Positions 41,351 through 48,447 of a stretch of 64,000 nucleotides of DNA are shown here, piece by piece (position 1 is the first letter of the stretch; each line of letters begins with the position of its first letter). Both the position numbers and the translations under genes were made by a program. The stretch is from contig NZ_BSTF01000008.1 of assembly GCF_030269365.1 (NCBI RefSeq), forward strand, positions 248,001 through 312,000. The letters run 5' to 3'. The notes below the pieces were generated by a model. The model ran no database searches. It was not told where the DNA came from and saw only the letters and a program-made list of their open reading frames with translations. Source of the stretch: Lentzea sp. NBRC 102530. GTDB lineage: Bacteria; Actinomycetota; Actinomycetes; Mycobacteriales; Pseudonocardiaceae.

Positions 41351-42183
41351 TGGAGACCCTCCAAGATGCTGTTGATCACCGCCCTCGATTGTTCCTCATC
41401 CAAGGCGACAGCAGCGAGGTCCTTCAGGATGCTCTCGTAGGTGTCGACGGTCTCCTTGTCGTCGAAGAACAAGCAGCACTTGACGCTCTCGACGTAGACG
41501 ACGGGCGGGTACTTCGGGAACTTCATCAGCCGGAAGTCACCGGAAAGGCCTGCATGCACGCCGATCGACCGGGGAACGACCCGGATGCTGATGTACTTCC
41601 GTACGGACATCCGCAGCAGGTGGGCAAGCTGCTCGCGCCACACCTCTTCGCCGCCGACCGGTAGCCACAACGCCTGCTCGTGCACGTAGAAGGTGAAGGT
41701 GCGGTTGTAGTCGAGGATTTCCGTCCGCGCGACTCTCGCCTCAATGGTGGCGGCGAGGTTGTCGGCGGAGACCGTGCGCGCCTTGGCGGTGACCGCCGCG
41801 ATGTAGTCGCGGATCTGGAGCAGGCCTGGCACCACGACCATCGACCAGGCTTCGACCTCGTTTGTCTCGCGTTCCTGGTTGATCAGCGTCTGGACCTGCT
41901 CCGGCACACCGTCGTCGGTGAACCGCACGAAGGCGTTTCCCTGTTCGCGGAACAATTCGAGCAGGCGGTCGCGCTCCGCCCGTGGTGTGCGGCAGTAGGC
42001 GAGGAGCTCGCGGACCTCGGTCTCGGTCACGCCGCCCTTTCCGGCGAGCATGTCCGACAGCTTGGCCTCCTGCCAGCCGAGCTCCACGGCGATTTCGCGC
42101 TGGGTCATGCCGGTGGCGTCGATGGCGGCGCGCATGCCGTTGCCGAACTCGCGGCCCACCACGCTGGACGATCTCTTGGGCAT
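41347..42183 (-). CDS. XRE-family regulator with DUF5753 domain
   Basis: A 278-residue regulator: helix-turn-helix at about residues 20-60 (GMTQREIAVELGWQEAKLSDMLAG), then a DUF5753 domain (VVPGLLQIRDYIAAVT, RVVPRSIGVHAGLSGDF). It is translated together with the downstream DUF397 gene. This is the second DUF5753 member in the window (first at 229-1068) and the only one with its partner. Confidence 0.88.
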   Translation of the reverse strand: MPKRSSSVVGREFGNGMRAAIDATGMTQREIAVELGWQEAKLSDMLAGKGGVTETEVRELLAYCRTPRAERDRLLELFREQGNAFVRFTDDGVPEQVQTLINQERETNEVEAWSMVVVPGLLQIRDYIAAVTAKARTVSADNLAATIEARVARTEILDYNRTFTFYVHEQALWLPVGGEEVWREQLAHLLRMSVRKYISIRVVPRSIGVHAGLSGDFRLMKFPKYPPVVYVESVKCCLFFDDKETVDTYESILKDLAAVALDEEQSRAVINSILEGLQ

Positions 42184-42310
42184 GGACGGAAGGTAGGGCC
42201 ACCCGCCGCGAAACCTCTATCGTTTCCGACCAAATCTGCCTGAAGGTGGGAGCGTTGGAACAGCTCCAAGCTGGGATAAGGCGCCGGAACGGTGCCGTAG
42301 GGTGGGTGGC

Positions 42311-42811
42311 GTGCTTTCCGACGAAGACATCGAACTGAGGGCGCGGCTGCTGTCCGCGGCCGACCGGTTCGGGCACACCAACATCGTGGTGAACCCGGAC
42401 GCCGAAGGTCCCGGCTACGTGTTCTCGGTGGGGGCGTGGCGCCGGTTCGGGGTCGCCGAGGCGGTGGTGATCGGGCTGCCGCAGGGCATGGGCGAGAACC
42501 TGGTCAACATGTACGTGAAGCGGGCCAGCGGGGGCGAGCGGTTCCAGCCCGGCAAGCTCTACGACGACTTCTTCGAGGGCGTGCCGATCACGTTCGAGCG
42601 GGTCTACAAGGGGTTCTACCCGGAGTTCTTCGGGAGCGCCTACCTGCTCTACGACGGCTCGGAGTTCGCCGCGCTGCAGATCATCGTGCCGACGCCGCAG
42701 GGGCAGTGGCCGTGGCAGCCGGACGCGCCGGAGGGGTTCCAGGACCACCAGATGATCCTCACCGAGAGCGGCATCCCGGAGAGCTGGACGCCGGGGGTCA
42801 CCGGGCCGTGA
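42311..42811 (+). CDS. DUF4262-like protein
   Basis: A 166-residue soluble protein resembling DUF4262 members (FSVGAWRRFGVAEAVVIGLPQGMGE, then PITFERVYKGFYPEFFGSAYLLY). The domain is widespread in actinomycetes and has no known function. The start is taken at GTG 42311 with AGGGTGG upstream; GTG 42302 is possible. Its stop overlaps the GNAT gene start. Confidence 0.7.
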   Translation: MLSDEDIELRARLLSAADRFGHTNIVVNPDAEGPGYVFSVGAWRRFGVAEAVVIGLPQGMGENLVNMYVKRASGGERFQPGKLYDDFFEGVPITFERVYKGFYPEFFGSAYLLYDGSEFAALQIIVPTPQGQWPWQPDAPEGFQDHQMILTESGIPESWTPGVTGP

Positions 42812-43275
42812 CCGTCCATTTCGGACCATTGACGCCCGCGCACGCCGGCGAGGTCATGACGATCCAGCGCGCGGCCTACCTGGCGGAGGCCCGCCGGTAC
42901 GGGGCGTGGGACCTGCCGCCGCTGGTCGAGACGCTCGACGAGATCCGGAAGCACCTGGCGGACGGAACGCCGTCCGTCGGCGCGTTCGACGGGGCGCGGC
43001 TGATCGGGTCGGTGCGCAGCCGGGTCGACGGCGACCGCATGGAGGTCGCCCGGCTGGCCGTCGCGCCGGACGTCCAGGGCGGCGGGATCGGTCGCAAGCT
43101 CCTCACCGCGATCAGCGAAGGTGCACCCGATGAGGTGAAAGTCGTCTGGCTGTTCACCGGTGCCGAGAGCGAGTCGAACATCCTGTTCTACGAGAGCGCC
43201 GGGTTCGTCCGGGTGAGCGAGCACCTCGACGCCGTCGGTATCAGGTGCGTCACGCTGGAGCAGAAGGTCATCTGA
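42808..43275 (+). CDS. GNAT-family acetyltransferase
   Basis: A 155-residue acetyl-CoA transferase. Acetyl-CoA binding is seen in RLAVAPDVQGGGIGRKLL (the Q/R-x-x-G-x-G/A loop) and FYESAGFVRV at the end. GTG 42808 overlaps the DUF4262 stop. The pair looks like a small two-gene operon; the substrate is unknown. Confidence 0.85.
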   Translation: MTVHFGPLTPAHAGEVMTIQRAAYLAEARRYGAWDLPPLVETLDEIRKHLADGTPSVGAFDGARLIGSVRSRVDGDRMEVARLAVAPDVQGGGIGRKLLTAISEGAPDEVKVVWLFTGAESESNILFYESAGFVRVSEHLDAVGIRCVTLEQKVI

Positions 43276-43382
43276 CGTTCAGGGGGCGGTCACGAGCGGC
43301 TGGCACGCTCGGGAACCGGTCCACCCACGACCGACCACCGGTGCGGACGTCGATCACACGTCGGCAGATCCGTCCGGCATCC

Positions 43383-43415
43383 GCTGCCCCCGGCGCATCC
43401 GGCGCCGGGGGCAGC
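43383..43415 (+). terminator. strong terminator after the GNAT gene
   Basis: A 14-base perfect stem, GCTGCCCCCGGCGC (43383-43396) and GCGCCGGGGGCAGC (43402-43415), with a 5-base loop, is followed by GTCGTCTTT. Confidence 0.85.
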
Positions 43416-43714
43416 GTCGTCTTTCGGGCGAAGACCAAAACGTTGTCCGGCACACGTTGTCCGCTTTTGGCGCTTCGACACCGGACAACGATCTACCTGT
43501 AGAAATGCGGTGCGTTCGGACGGCAGGGGGAGCCGCTGGACGCGGTCGGGGGAGGAACGCCCCGTCTCGCAGGAGGCAGGGGGATGCGGGGCGGGGCGTT
43601 TCGGAAAACCGGCCGGGAGACCTCGGTGCAGGACTGGCTTTCCCTGGGAGTCGTGGAACGCGGTGTCGGGCTGGGACCACGGAGTGCGCGATTCGAGCGG
43701 CACCCGTCAAGGCC
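43416..43714. other. 299-base convergent gap with CGTTGTCCGG repeats
   Basis: No convincing gene is seen between the GNAT terminator and the DinB-like stop. The gap holds three copies of one motif: CGTTGTCCGG at 43441-43450, CGTTGTCCG at 43455-43463 and the inverse CCGGACAACG at 43481-43490. It also holds a hairpin AACGCCCCG/CGGGGCGTT (43556-43564 and 43592-43600). Overlapping frames exist but none shows a domain or a good start. A small RNA or regulator-binding region is possible. Confidence 0.45.
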
Positions 43715-44278
43715 TCAAGGCTTGCGTCCCAGAAGTCCGATCAGGCGCGTTTGGTCGTCCGCGTCCGGCGAAACCGGAACGGGCGAATCGAACAGCGACG
43801 AACCACTCCAGTCGTCGATGTTGCGTTCCACATAACCCAGAACGGCCGATGCGAGTCCGGGATCGATTCGTTCGTCCGCGCCGATCGAGCGGGCGAGGTC
43901 CCAGGCGTGCACCGCGAGATCCGCGGTCATCTGCCAGCAGTACTCCTCGGCGTCGAGCTTTCCCGACGACACGGTCACCGGTTTCGCCAAGGCGTGCGGG
44001 CCGAGCCACGCCTCGCGGGCCGCCGCGGCCGCCACCACCCAGGACACGAGCGGGTCGTCGCCGAGGTTGTCGTGGTCGAACCTGTCCCCGACCTGTTTCG
44101 CCGTGCAGCCGGCGAGCAGTTCAGGGGCCCAGAGTTGCTCGTGGACGAGGTGACCGACGAGGTCCCTCACCGACCACTCCCGGCAGGGGGTGCCGAGTGT
44201 CCACTGGTCCGGCGCGATCTCCCGCACCCTCCGATCGAACTCCGTCATCGCCACGCCGTGCGCCTGGATCAACTCCAT
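43715..44278 (-). CDS. TIGR03086/DinB-like metal-binding protein
   Basis: A 187-residue four-helix protein of the mycothiol maleylpyruvate isomerase N-domain/DinB group. Metal-ligand His residues appear in LVGHLVHEQLW and LAVHAWDLAR. Members of this branch (TIGR03086) are thought to use mycothiol or act as metalloenzymes, with largely unknown substrates. ATG 44278 starts it; it is divergent from the peptide transporter. Confidence 0.82.
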   Translation of the reverse strand: MELIQAHGVAMTEFDRRVREIAPDQWTLGTPCREWSVRDLVGHLVHEQLWAPELLAGCTAKQVGDRFDHDNLGDDPLVSWVVAAAAAREAWLGPHALAKPVTVSSGKLDAEEYCWQMTADLAVHAWDLARSIGADERIDPGLASAVLGYVERNIDDWSGSSLFDSPVPVSPDADDQTRLIGLLGRKP

Positions 44279-44422
44279 CCCAGCAGTGCATCAAATCTCG
44301 CCCAAACCCGCACCCCGGCGTGAGAGCTGGGCCACTCGGACGCAACCCGATTTGCAAGCCGTACACGCGTTCGGCGTAATCTCACCCGATCCGCGCCGTG
44401 ACATCGTTGACACGAAGGGACG

Positions 44423-45898
44423 ATGACTGTGAGCGCTCCTAGCGCCAGCATCTCCGAACAGGACAAGGGATTCTTCGGGCACCCCCGAGGCCTTTCGACG
44501 CTGTTCTTCACCGAACTCTGGGAACGGTTCTCGTTCTACGGGATGAAGGCCATCCTCGGCCTCTATCTGTGGACGGCCGTCTCGGACGGCGGTCTGGGCG
44601 TCGACAAGGCGCTCGCCCTGTCGATCGTCGCCATCTACGGCACTGCGGTCTACATGTCCGGCGTCGCGGGCGGCTGGCTCGCCGACCGCGTGTGGGGTGG
44701 CCAGCGCGCGACGTTCATCGGCGGCGTGCTGATCATGTGCGGGCACATCGCCCTGGCCCTGCCGATCGGCATCGCGGGCGTGTACCTCGGCCTGATCTTC
44801 ATCGTGTTCGGCACCGGCCTGCTCAAGCCGAACATCTCGACCGTCGTCGGCGGCCTGTACTCGCGCGAGGACAAGCGCCGTGACGCCGGCTTCACCGTCT
44901 TCTACATGGCGATCAACATCGGCGGTTTCATCTCGCCGCTGATCACCGGCGCGCTCGCGGACGGCGTCGGCTTCCACGCCGGGTTCGCGGTCGCCGCGGT
45001 CGGCATGGCGGCGGGCCTCATCCAGTACCGGATGGGCCGCAAGTACCTGAAGGGCTCGGCCGCCGTGGCGCCGAACCCGTTGCCGCAGCAGGAGAAGGGC
45101 CGCGTCTACGGCCTCATCGGCGTGATCGCCGTCGCGATCGCCGGGCTCGGTGCGCTGGCGTACGTGCTCGACGGCGTCGACGGCGTGATCCTGATGATCA
45201 GCATCATGTCGATCGTCCTGCCGATCACGTACTTCACCGTCATGTACCGCAGCAAGAAGACGCTGCCGGAGGAGAAGCCGCGCGTCCTCGCCTACATCCC
45301 GCTGTTCGTCGCGGCGGCGATGTTCTGGCTGATCTTCGAGCAGAGCGCGTCGGTCATCGCGGAGTTCGCGGACTCGCACGTCGACAACCACGTGTTCGGC
45401 TGGGAGTTCCCGGTCGCCTGGTTCCAGTCGATCAACCCGATCATGATCATCGCGCTGGCGCCGGTGTTCGCGTGGCTGTGGCTGAAGCTCAAGGACCGCG
45501 CGCCGTCCACGCCGCGCAAGTTCTCGGGTTCGCTGGTGCTCGTCGGCCTGTCGTTCGTGCTCATGTACTTCGCGAGCAACTCGGCGGCGGACGGCAAGGT
45601 GACGCCGCTCTGGCTCGTGGTGATGTTCCTGATCATGACCTGCGGTGAGCTCATGCTGTCGCCGGTGGGTCTGTCGGTGACGACCAAGCTCGCGCCCAAG
45701 GCGTTCGCGTCGCAGACGATGAGCCTGTGGTTCCTCGCGGTGTCGGCGGGTACCGGCGTGGCCGCCCAGCTCGTGAAGTTCTACACGACGAGCCCTTCCG
45801 CGTACTTCTTCACATTGGGTGGCGCGGCCGTTGTTCTCGGTGTGGCGCTTGCCGTTGCGGCACCGGCGATCAACAAGCTGATGGCCGGCGTCGAATAG
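44423..45898 (+). CDS. POT/PTR2-family peptide transporter
   Basis: A 491-residue proton-coupled oligopeptide transporter with about 14 helices. The PTR2 signature is FFTELWERFSFYGMKAIL near residue 32, and KPNISTVVGGLY follows. It imports di- and tripeptides, which would complement the secreted tripeptidyl aminopeptidases at the other end of the window. ATG 44423 starts it, after GAAGGGACG. A hairpin lies after the stop. Confidence 0.92.
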   Translation: MTVSAPSASISEQDKGFFGHPRGLSTLFFTELWERFSFYGMKAILGLYLWTAVSDGGLGVDKALALSIVAIYGTAVYMSGVAGGWLADRVWGGQRATFIGGVLIMCGHIALALPIGIAGVYLGLIFIVFGTGLLKPNISTVVGGLYSREDKRRDAGFTVFYMAINIGGFISPLITGALADGVGFHAGFAVAAVGMAAGLIQYRMGRKYLKGSAAVAPNPLPQQEKGRVYGLIGVIAVAIAGLGALAYVLDGVDGVILMISIMSIVLPITYFTVMYRSKKTLPEEKPRVLAYIPLFVAAAMFWLIFEQSASVIAEFADSHVDNHVFGWEFPVAWFQSINPIMIIALAPVFAWLWLKLKDRAPSTPRKFSGSLVLVGLSFVLMYFASNSAADGKVTPLWLVVMFLIMTCGELMLSPVGLSVTTKLAPKAFASQTMSLWFLAVSAGTGVAAQLVKFYTTSPSAYFFTLGGAAVVLGVALAVAAPAINKLMAGVE

Positions 45899-45928
45899 TC
45901 AGGACTGCGCGAAGTTTCGAAACGAGGT

Positions 45929-45973
45929 GAGAGGGAGGCCCGTCGCGGCGGCGGTGCGGCGGGTCTCCCTCTC
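45929..45973. terminator. terminator between the peptide transporter and the P450 gene
   Basis: GAGAGGGAG (45929-45937) pairs with CTCCCTCTC (45965-45973), and the stem continues through GCCCG/CGGGT. It lies in the convergent gap. Confidence 0.75.
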
Positions 45974-46076
45974 GCTTCTAAGCATGCACTACGGAGATGT
46001 GTCATTGGGGCACGAACATTGCTCCACGCGGGTGAAGTCGAGCACTCGCCGCAACGAAATTCGCGCCAGGTCAGCA

Positions 46077-47357
46077 TTAGTTCACTGCGAGTGACCGCTT
46101 GGTTTCGCCGGCGCGCACCGGAAGTCGCAACGCGCCGCGGATCAGCTTCGACTTCCGCCGCGTCACCGGGCCGTCCGCCGCGAGGTTCGGGAACCGCTTG
46201 AAGAGCTCGTGCAGTGCGAGCTGGCCTTCGATCCGGCTGAGTCCCGCGCCGATGCAGTAATGGATTCCCGCGCTGAACGCGAGGTGCTCGCGTGCGTTGG
46301 ACCGCGTCGGGTCGAATTTCGCCGGGTCCCGGAAAACCTTCGGATCGCGGTTGGCCGCGGCCAGCATCAGCATGACCGGCATTCCCTTGGGCAGGCTCAC
46401 GCCGGCGAGTTCCAGGCGTTCCCCGGGCCAGCGGATCGTGTACTGCACGGGCGGGTCGAGTCGCAGCACCTCTTCCACGAAACCCTCGGCGTACTCGGGG
46501 CTCTGGGAGAGCGGCGCGACGGTGTGCGGGTTCTCGAACGCCTTCAGCACGCCGTTGCTGATCAGGTTCACCGTCGTCTCGAAGCCCGCGAACAGCAGGA
46601 GCCCGGTCGTGGCGACGAGGTCCTCGCGGCTGAGGTCCTCGTGCTGGGTGACGAGGTGGCTGACGATGTCGTCCTGCGGGCTGCGGCGGCGTTCGGCGAT
46701 CAGGTCGTCGATGAAGTCGTTGTACTCGATGATCGTGGCGTGCAGGTTCTTCAGCTGCTGGTGCGACCAGACGCCGTCGAGGGTCTCGGCCAGCGCCGAA
46801 CCCCAGCGGGCAAAGACGTCCTGGTGGCCGTCCGGGACGCCGAGCAGGTCGGCGATGACCTGGATCGGGACCTGCGACGCGAACTCCGTGACGACGTCGA
46901 AGCGGTCGCCGAGCCGGTCGAGGTGGTCGGTGACGATCTTCTGGATGGACGTCGTGCGGTCCTTCAAGGCGCGCGGCGTGAAGAACGGCTGGACGAGCTT
47001 GCGGAGCCTGGTGTGGTCCGGTGGGTTCTTCATCAGGAACGAGTCCTGCACCGGGTTGACGATCTTCTCGCCGTTCTGGACCAGCGTGATCGACACCATC
47101 GACGCCTCGTCGAACGTGGCGGTGACGAACCTGTTGTCCCGCAGGACCGAGTCGCAGATCTCGCGGGAGCCCGTGACGTAGGCGCCCATGCGGCTGCGCA
47201 CCATGTCGCCCTTGGCGCGCACCTTCTCGTACATCGGGTACGGGTCGCGGTTCGGCGGCGAGGCCATGACACCGGCGTACGGGTCACCCAAGAGCGCGTA
47301 GCCGCGGACGAGCGTGCGCAGCGCGAAGAACTGAGCGGCGGTCTTCAGCTGGGACAT
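46077..47357 (-). CDS. cytochrome P450
   Basis: A 426-residue soluble P450. The oxygen-binding I-helix motif is LLFAGFETTVNL, the K-helix ExxR is EVLRLDPP, and the heme loop reads FSAGIHYCIGAGLSRIE with the Cys ligand. It is preceded 31 bases upstream by an AcnR-like TetR gene on the same strand, so the two form an operon under the palindrome at 48014-48037. No ferredoxin gene is adjacent. The substrate is unknown. Confidence 0.92.
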   Translation of the reverse strand: MSQLKTAAQFFALRTLVRGYALLGDPYAGVMASPPNRDPYPMYEKVRAKGDMVRSRMGAYVTGSREICDSVLRDNRFVTATFDEASMVSITLVQNGEKIVNPVQDSFLMKNPPDHTRLRKLVQPFFTPRALKDRTTSIQKIVTDHLDRLGDRFDVVTEFASQVPIQVIADLLGVPDGHQDVFARWGSALAETLDGVWSHQQLKNLHATIIEYNDFIDDLIAERRRSPQDDIVSHLVTQHEDLSREDLVATTGLLLFAGFETTVNLISNGVLKAFENPHTVAPLSQSPEYAEGFVEEVLRLDPPVQYTIRWPGERLELAGVSLPKGMPVMLMLAAANRDPKVFRDPAKFDPTRSNAREHLAFSAGIHYCIGAGLSRIEGQLALHELFKRFPNLAADGPVTRRKSKLIRGALRLPVRAGETKRSLAVN

Positions 47358-47388
47358 GCGTCCACAGTGCGGGGAATTTACGGAACTC

Positions 47389-47982
47389 TCAAGAGCTGCG
47401 ACGGTGTCGCCGCACGGTTTCCTCCACCAGATCGAGCACCGGCTCCATGTCGTCCGCCGGGAGGCCCATCGCGAGGTGGGAGACGAGGCCTTCGAGGACG
47501 AGCTCGAGGAAGTTCGTCAGCACCGTGACGTCGACGTCGTCCCGCAGGTTCCCGGCTTCGCGCTGCCGGATGAGGCGCTGGCGCGTGGCGGCCGTGAGCT
47601 GTTCCGAACGCTCGGCCCAGCGGGCCCGGAAGTCCGGGTCGGTGCGCAGGCGGCGGGAGACCTCGAGGCGCGTGCCGAGCCAGTCGGCCGCGTGCTCCTC
47701 GTCCCTCTTCTCCGGTTCGTCGAGGAGGTCGCGCATCACCTGCACGAGGCCTTGCTCGGCGACCACGTCCGCCATGCGCAGCGCGTCGTCCTCGGCGAGC
47801 GCGAGGAAGAGCGACTCCTTGTCGCGGAAGTGGTGGAAGATGGCACCGCGGGAGAGTCCCGTCGCCTCTTCGAGACGGCGTACGGTGGCACCCTCATAGC
47901 CGTGGCGCGCGAAGCAGGCACGCGCACCGTCAAGGATCTGACGGCGGCGGGCGTCGAGGTGGTCCTGGCTCACCCTGGGCAC
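47389..47982 (-). CDS. AcnR-like TetR-family repressor
   Basis: A 197-residue TetR protein that resembles actinobacterial AcnR, the aconitase repressor: RQILDGARACFARHGYEGATVRRLEEATG, then SRGAIFHHFRDKESLFLAL. The GTG at 47982 gives the family-type N-terminus (VPRVSQDHLDARRR). No aconitase gene is adjacent; a P450 gene follows. A 24-base perfect palindrome lies 32 bases upstream. It may be a paralogue that now controls the P450, or a true AcnR separated from acn. Confidence 0.82.
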   Translation of the reverse strand: MPRVSQDHLDARRRQILDGARACFARHGYEGATVRRLEEATGLSRGAIFHHFRDKESLFLALAEDDALRMADVVAEQGLVQVMRDLLDEPEKRDEEHAADWLGTRLEVSRRLRTDPDFRARWAERSEQLTAATRQRLIRQREAGNLRDDVDVTVLTNFLELVLEGLVSHLAMGLPADDMEPVLDLVEETVRRHRRSS

Positions 47983-48013
47983 CGGTAGATGGTCGCAGGG
48001 CAGGGGTGGGAAA

Positions 48014-48037
48014 TCCAATCCGTACGTACGGATTGGA
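48014..48037. promoter_or_regulatory. 24-base perfect palindrome, TetR-type operator
   Basis: The half-site TCCAATCCGTAC (48014-48025) is followed directly by its exact inverse (48026-48037). It lies 32 bases upstream of the AcnR-like GTG start and 61 upstream of a small plus-strand ORF. Autoregulation of the TetR/P450 operon is the likely role. Confidence 0.75.
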
Positions 48038-48097
48038 CGGGTCCGTTGGTGTGATCTTCGTGGCCGTTCCCTTTCGTGTGGATCTTCGGCCGGGGCT

Positions 48098-48289
48098 GTG
48101 CTGAAGGACGGGTTGCTGGCCATATCCTCTGCGGCCATGGACACGCAGGAGATCGTCAAGCTGTCGGCGCTCGCCGAGCGCCTCGGGTGGCAGCGGCGTG
48201 AGTCCACAGGCGTCCACGTGGTCGATCTGCTGCTGAGCCGCACGGTCACGGACCTCATCGCCGCGCTGGCGGAGAACCGGGATCGGTAA
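48098..48289 (+). CDS. small hypothetical protein
   Basis: A 63-residue ORF on the opposite strand from the AcnR-like gene. The product (IVKLSALAERLGWQRRESTGVHV in its middle) is plausible protein but shows no known domain. GTG 48098 has GGCCGGGG upstream; the ATG at 48137 would give 50 residues. Coding status is uncertain. Confidence 0.4.
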   Translation: MLKDGLLAISSAAMDTQEIVKLSALAERLGWQRRESTGVHVVDLLLSRTVTDLIAALAENRDR

Positions 48290-48296
48290 CGGGTTT

Positions 48297-48312
48297 TGGT
48301 AAGCGCTTTCCA
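48297..48312. promoter_or_regulatory. LacI-type operator and GGAAAGTTTC element
   Basis: TGGTAAGCGCTTTCCA (48297-48312) is a near-perfect palindrome with a central CG, like LacI/GalR-family sites in carbohydrate promoters. GGAAAGTTTC (48373-48382) follows 60 bases downstream. Both precede the large carbohydrate-binding gene. Confidence 0.5.
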
Positions 48313-48447
48313 GCACGTCTGGGACGGGGTTGACTCGGGCCGTGCGCAGTGGTGTGATCTGCGCGACAGTCAGGAAAGTTTCTTGTCTAAAACTGAATCC
48401 GCCGCCGCTCTCGTGATCCCCCTACCCGTCTTGTGGGAGGCACAACA

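Noticed and set aside
43416..43714. A cobalamin or other riboswitch
   Set aside because: The gap is at the 3' ends of both flanking genes, and the conserved boxes are not present.
43290..44379. Overlapping small frames in the convergent gap before the DinB-like gene
   Set aside because: No domain, poor starts, amino-acid composition of shadow frames.
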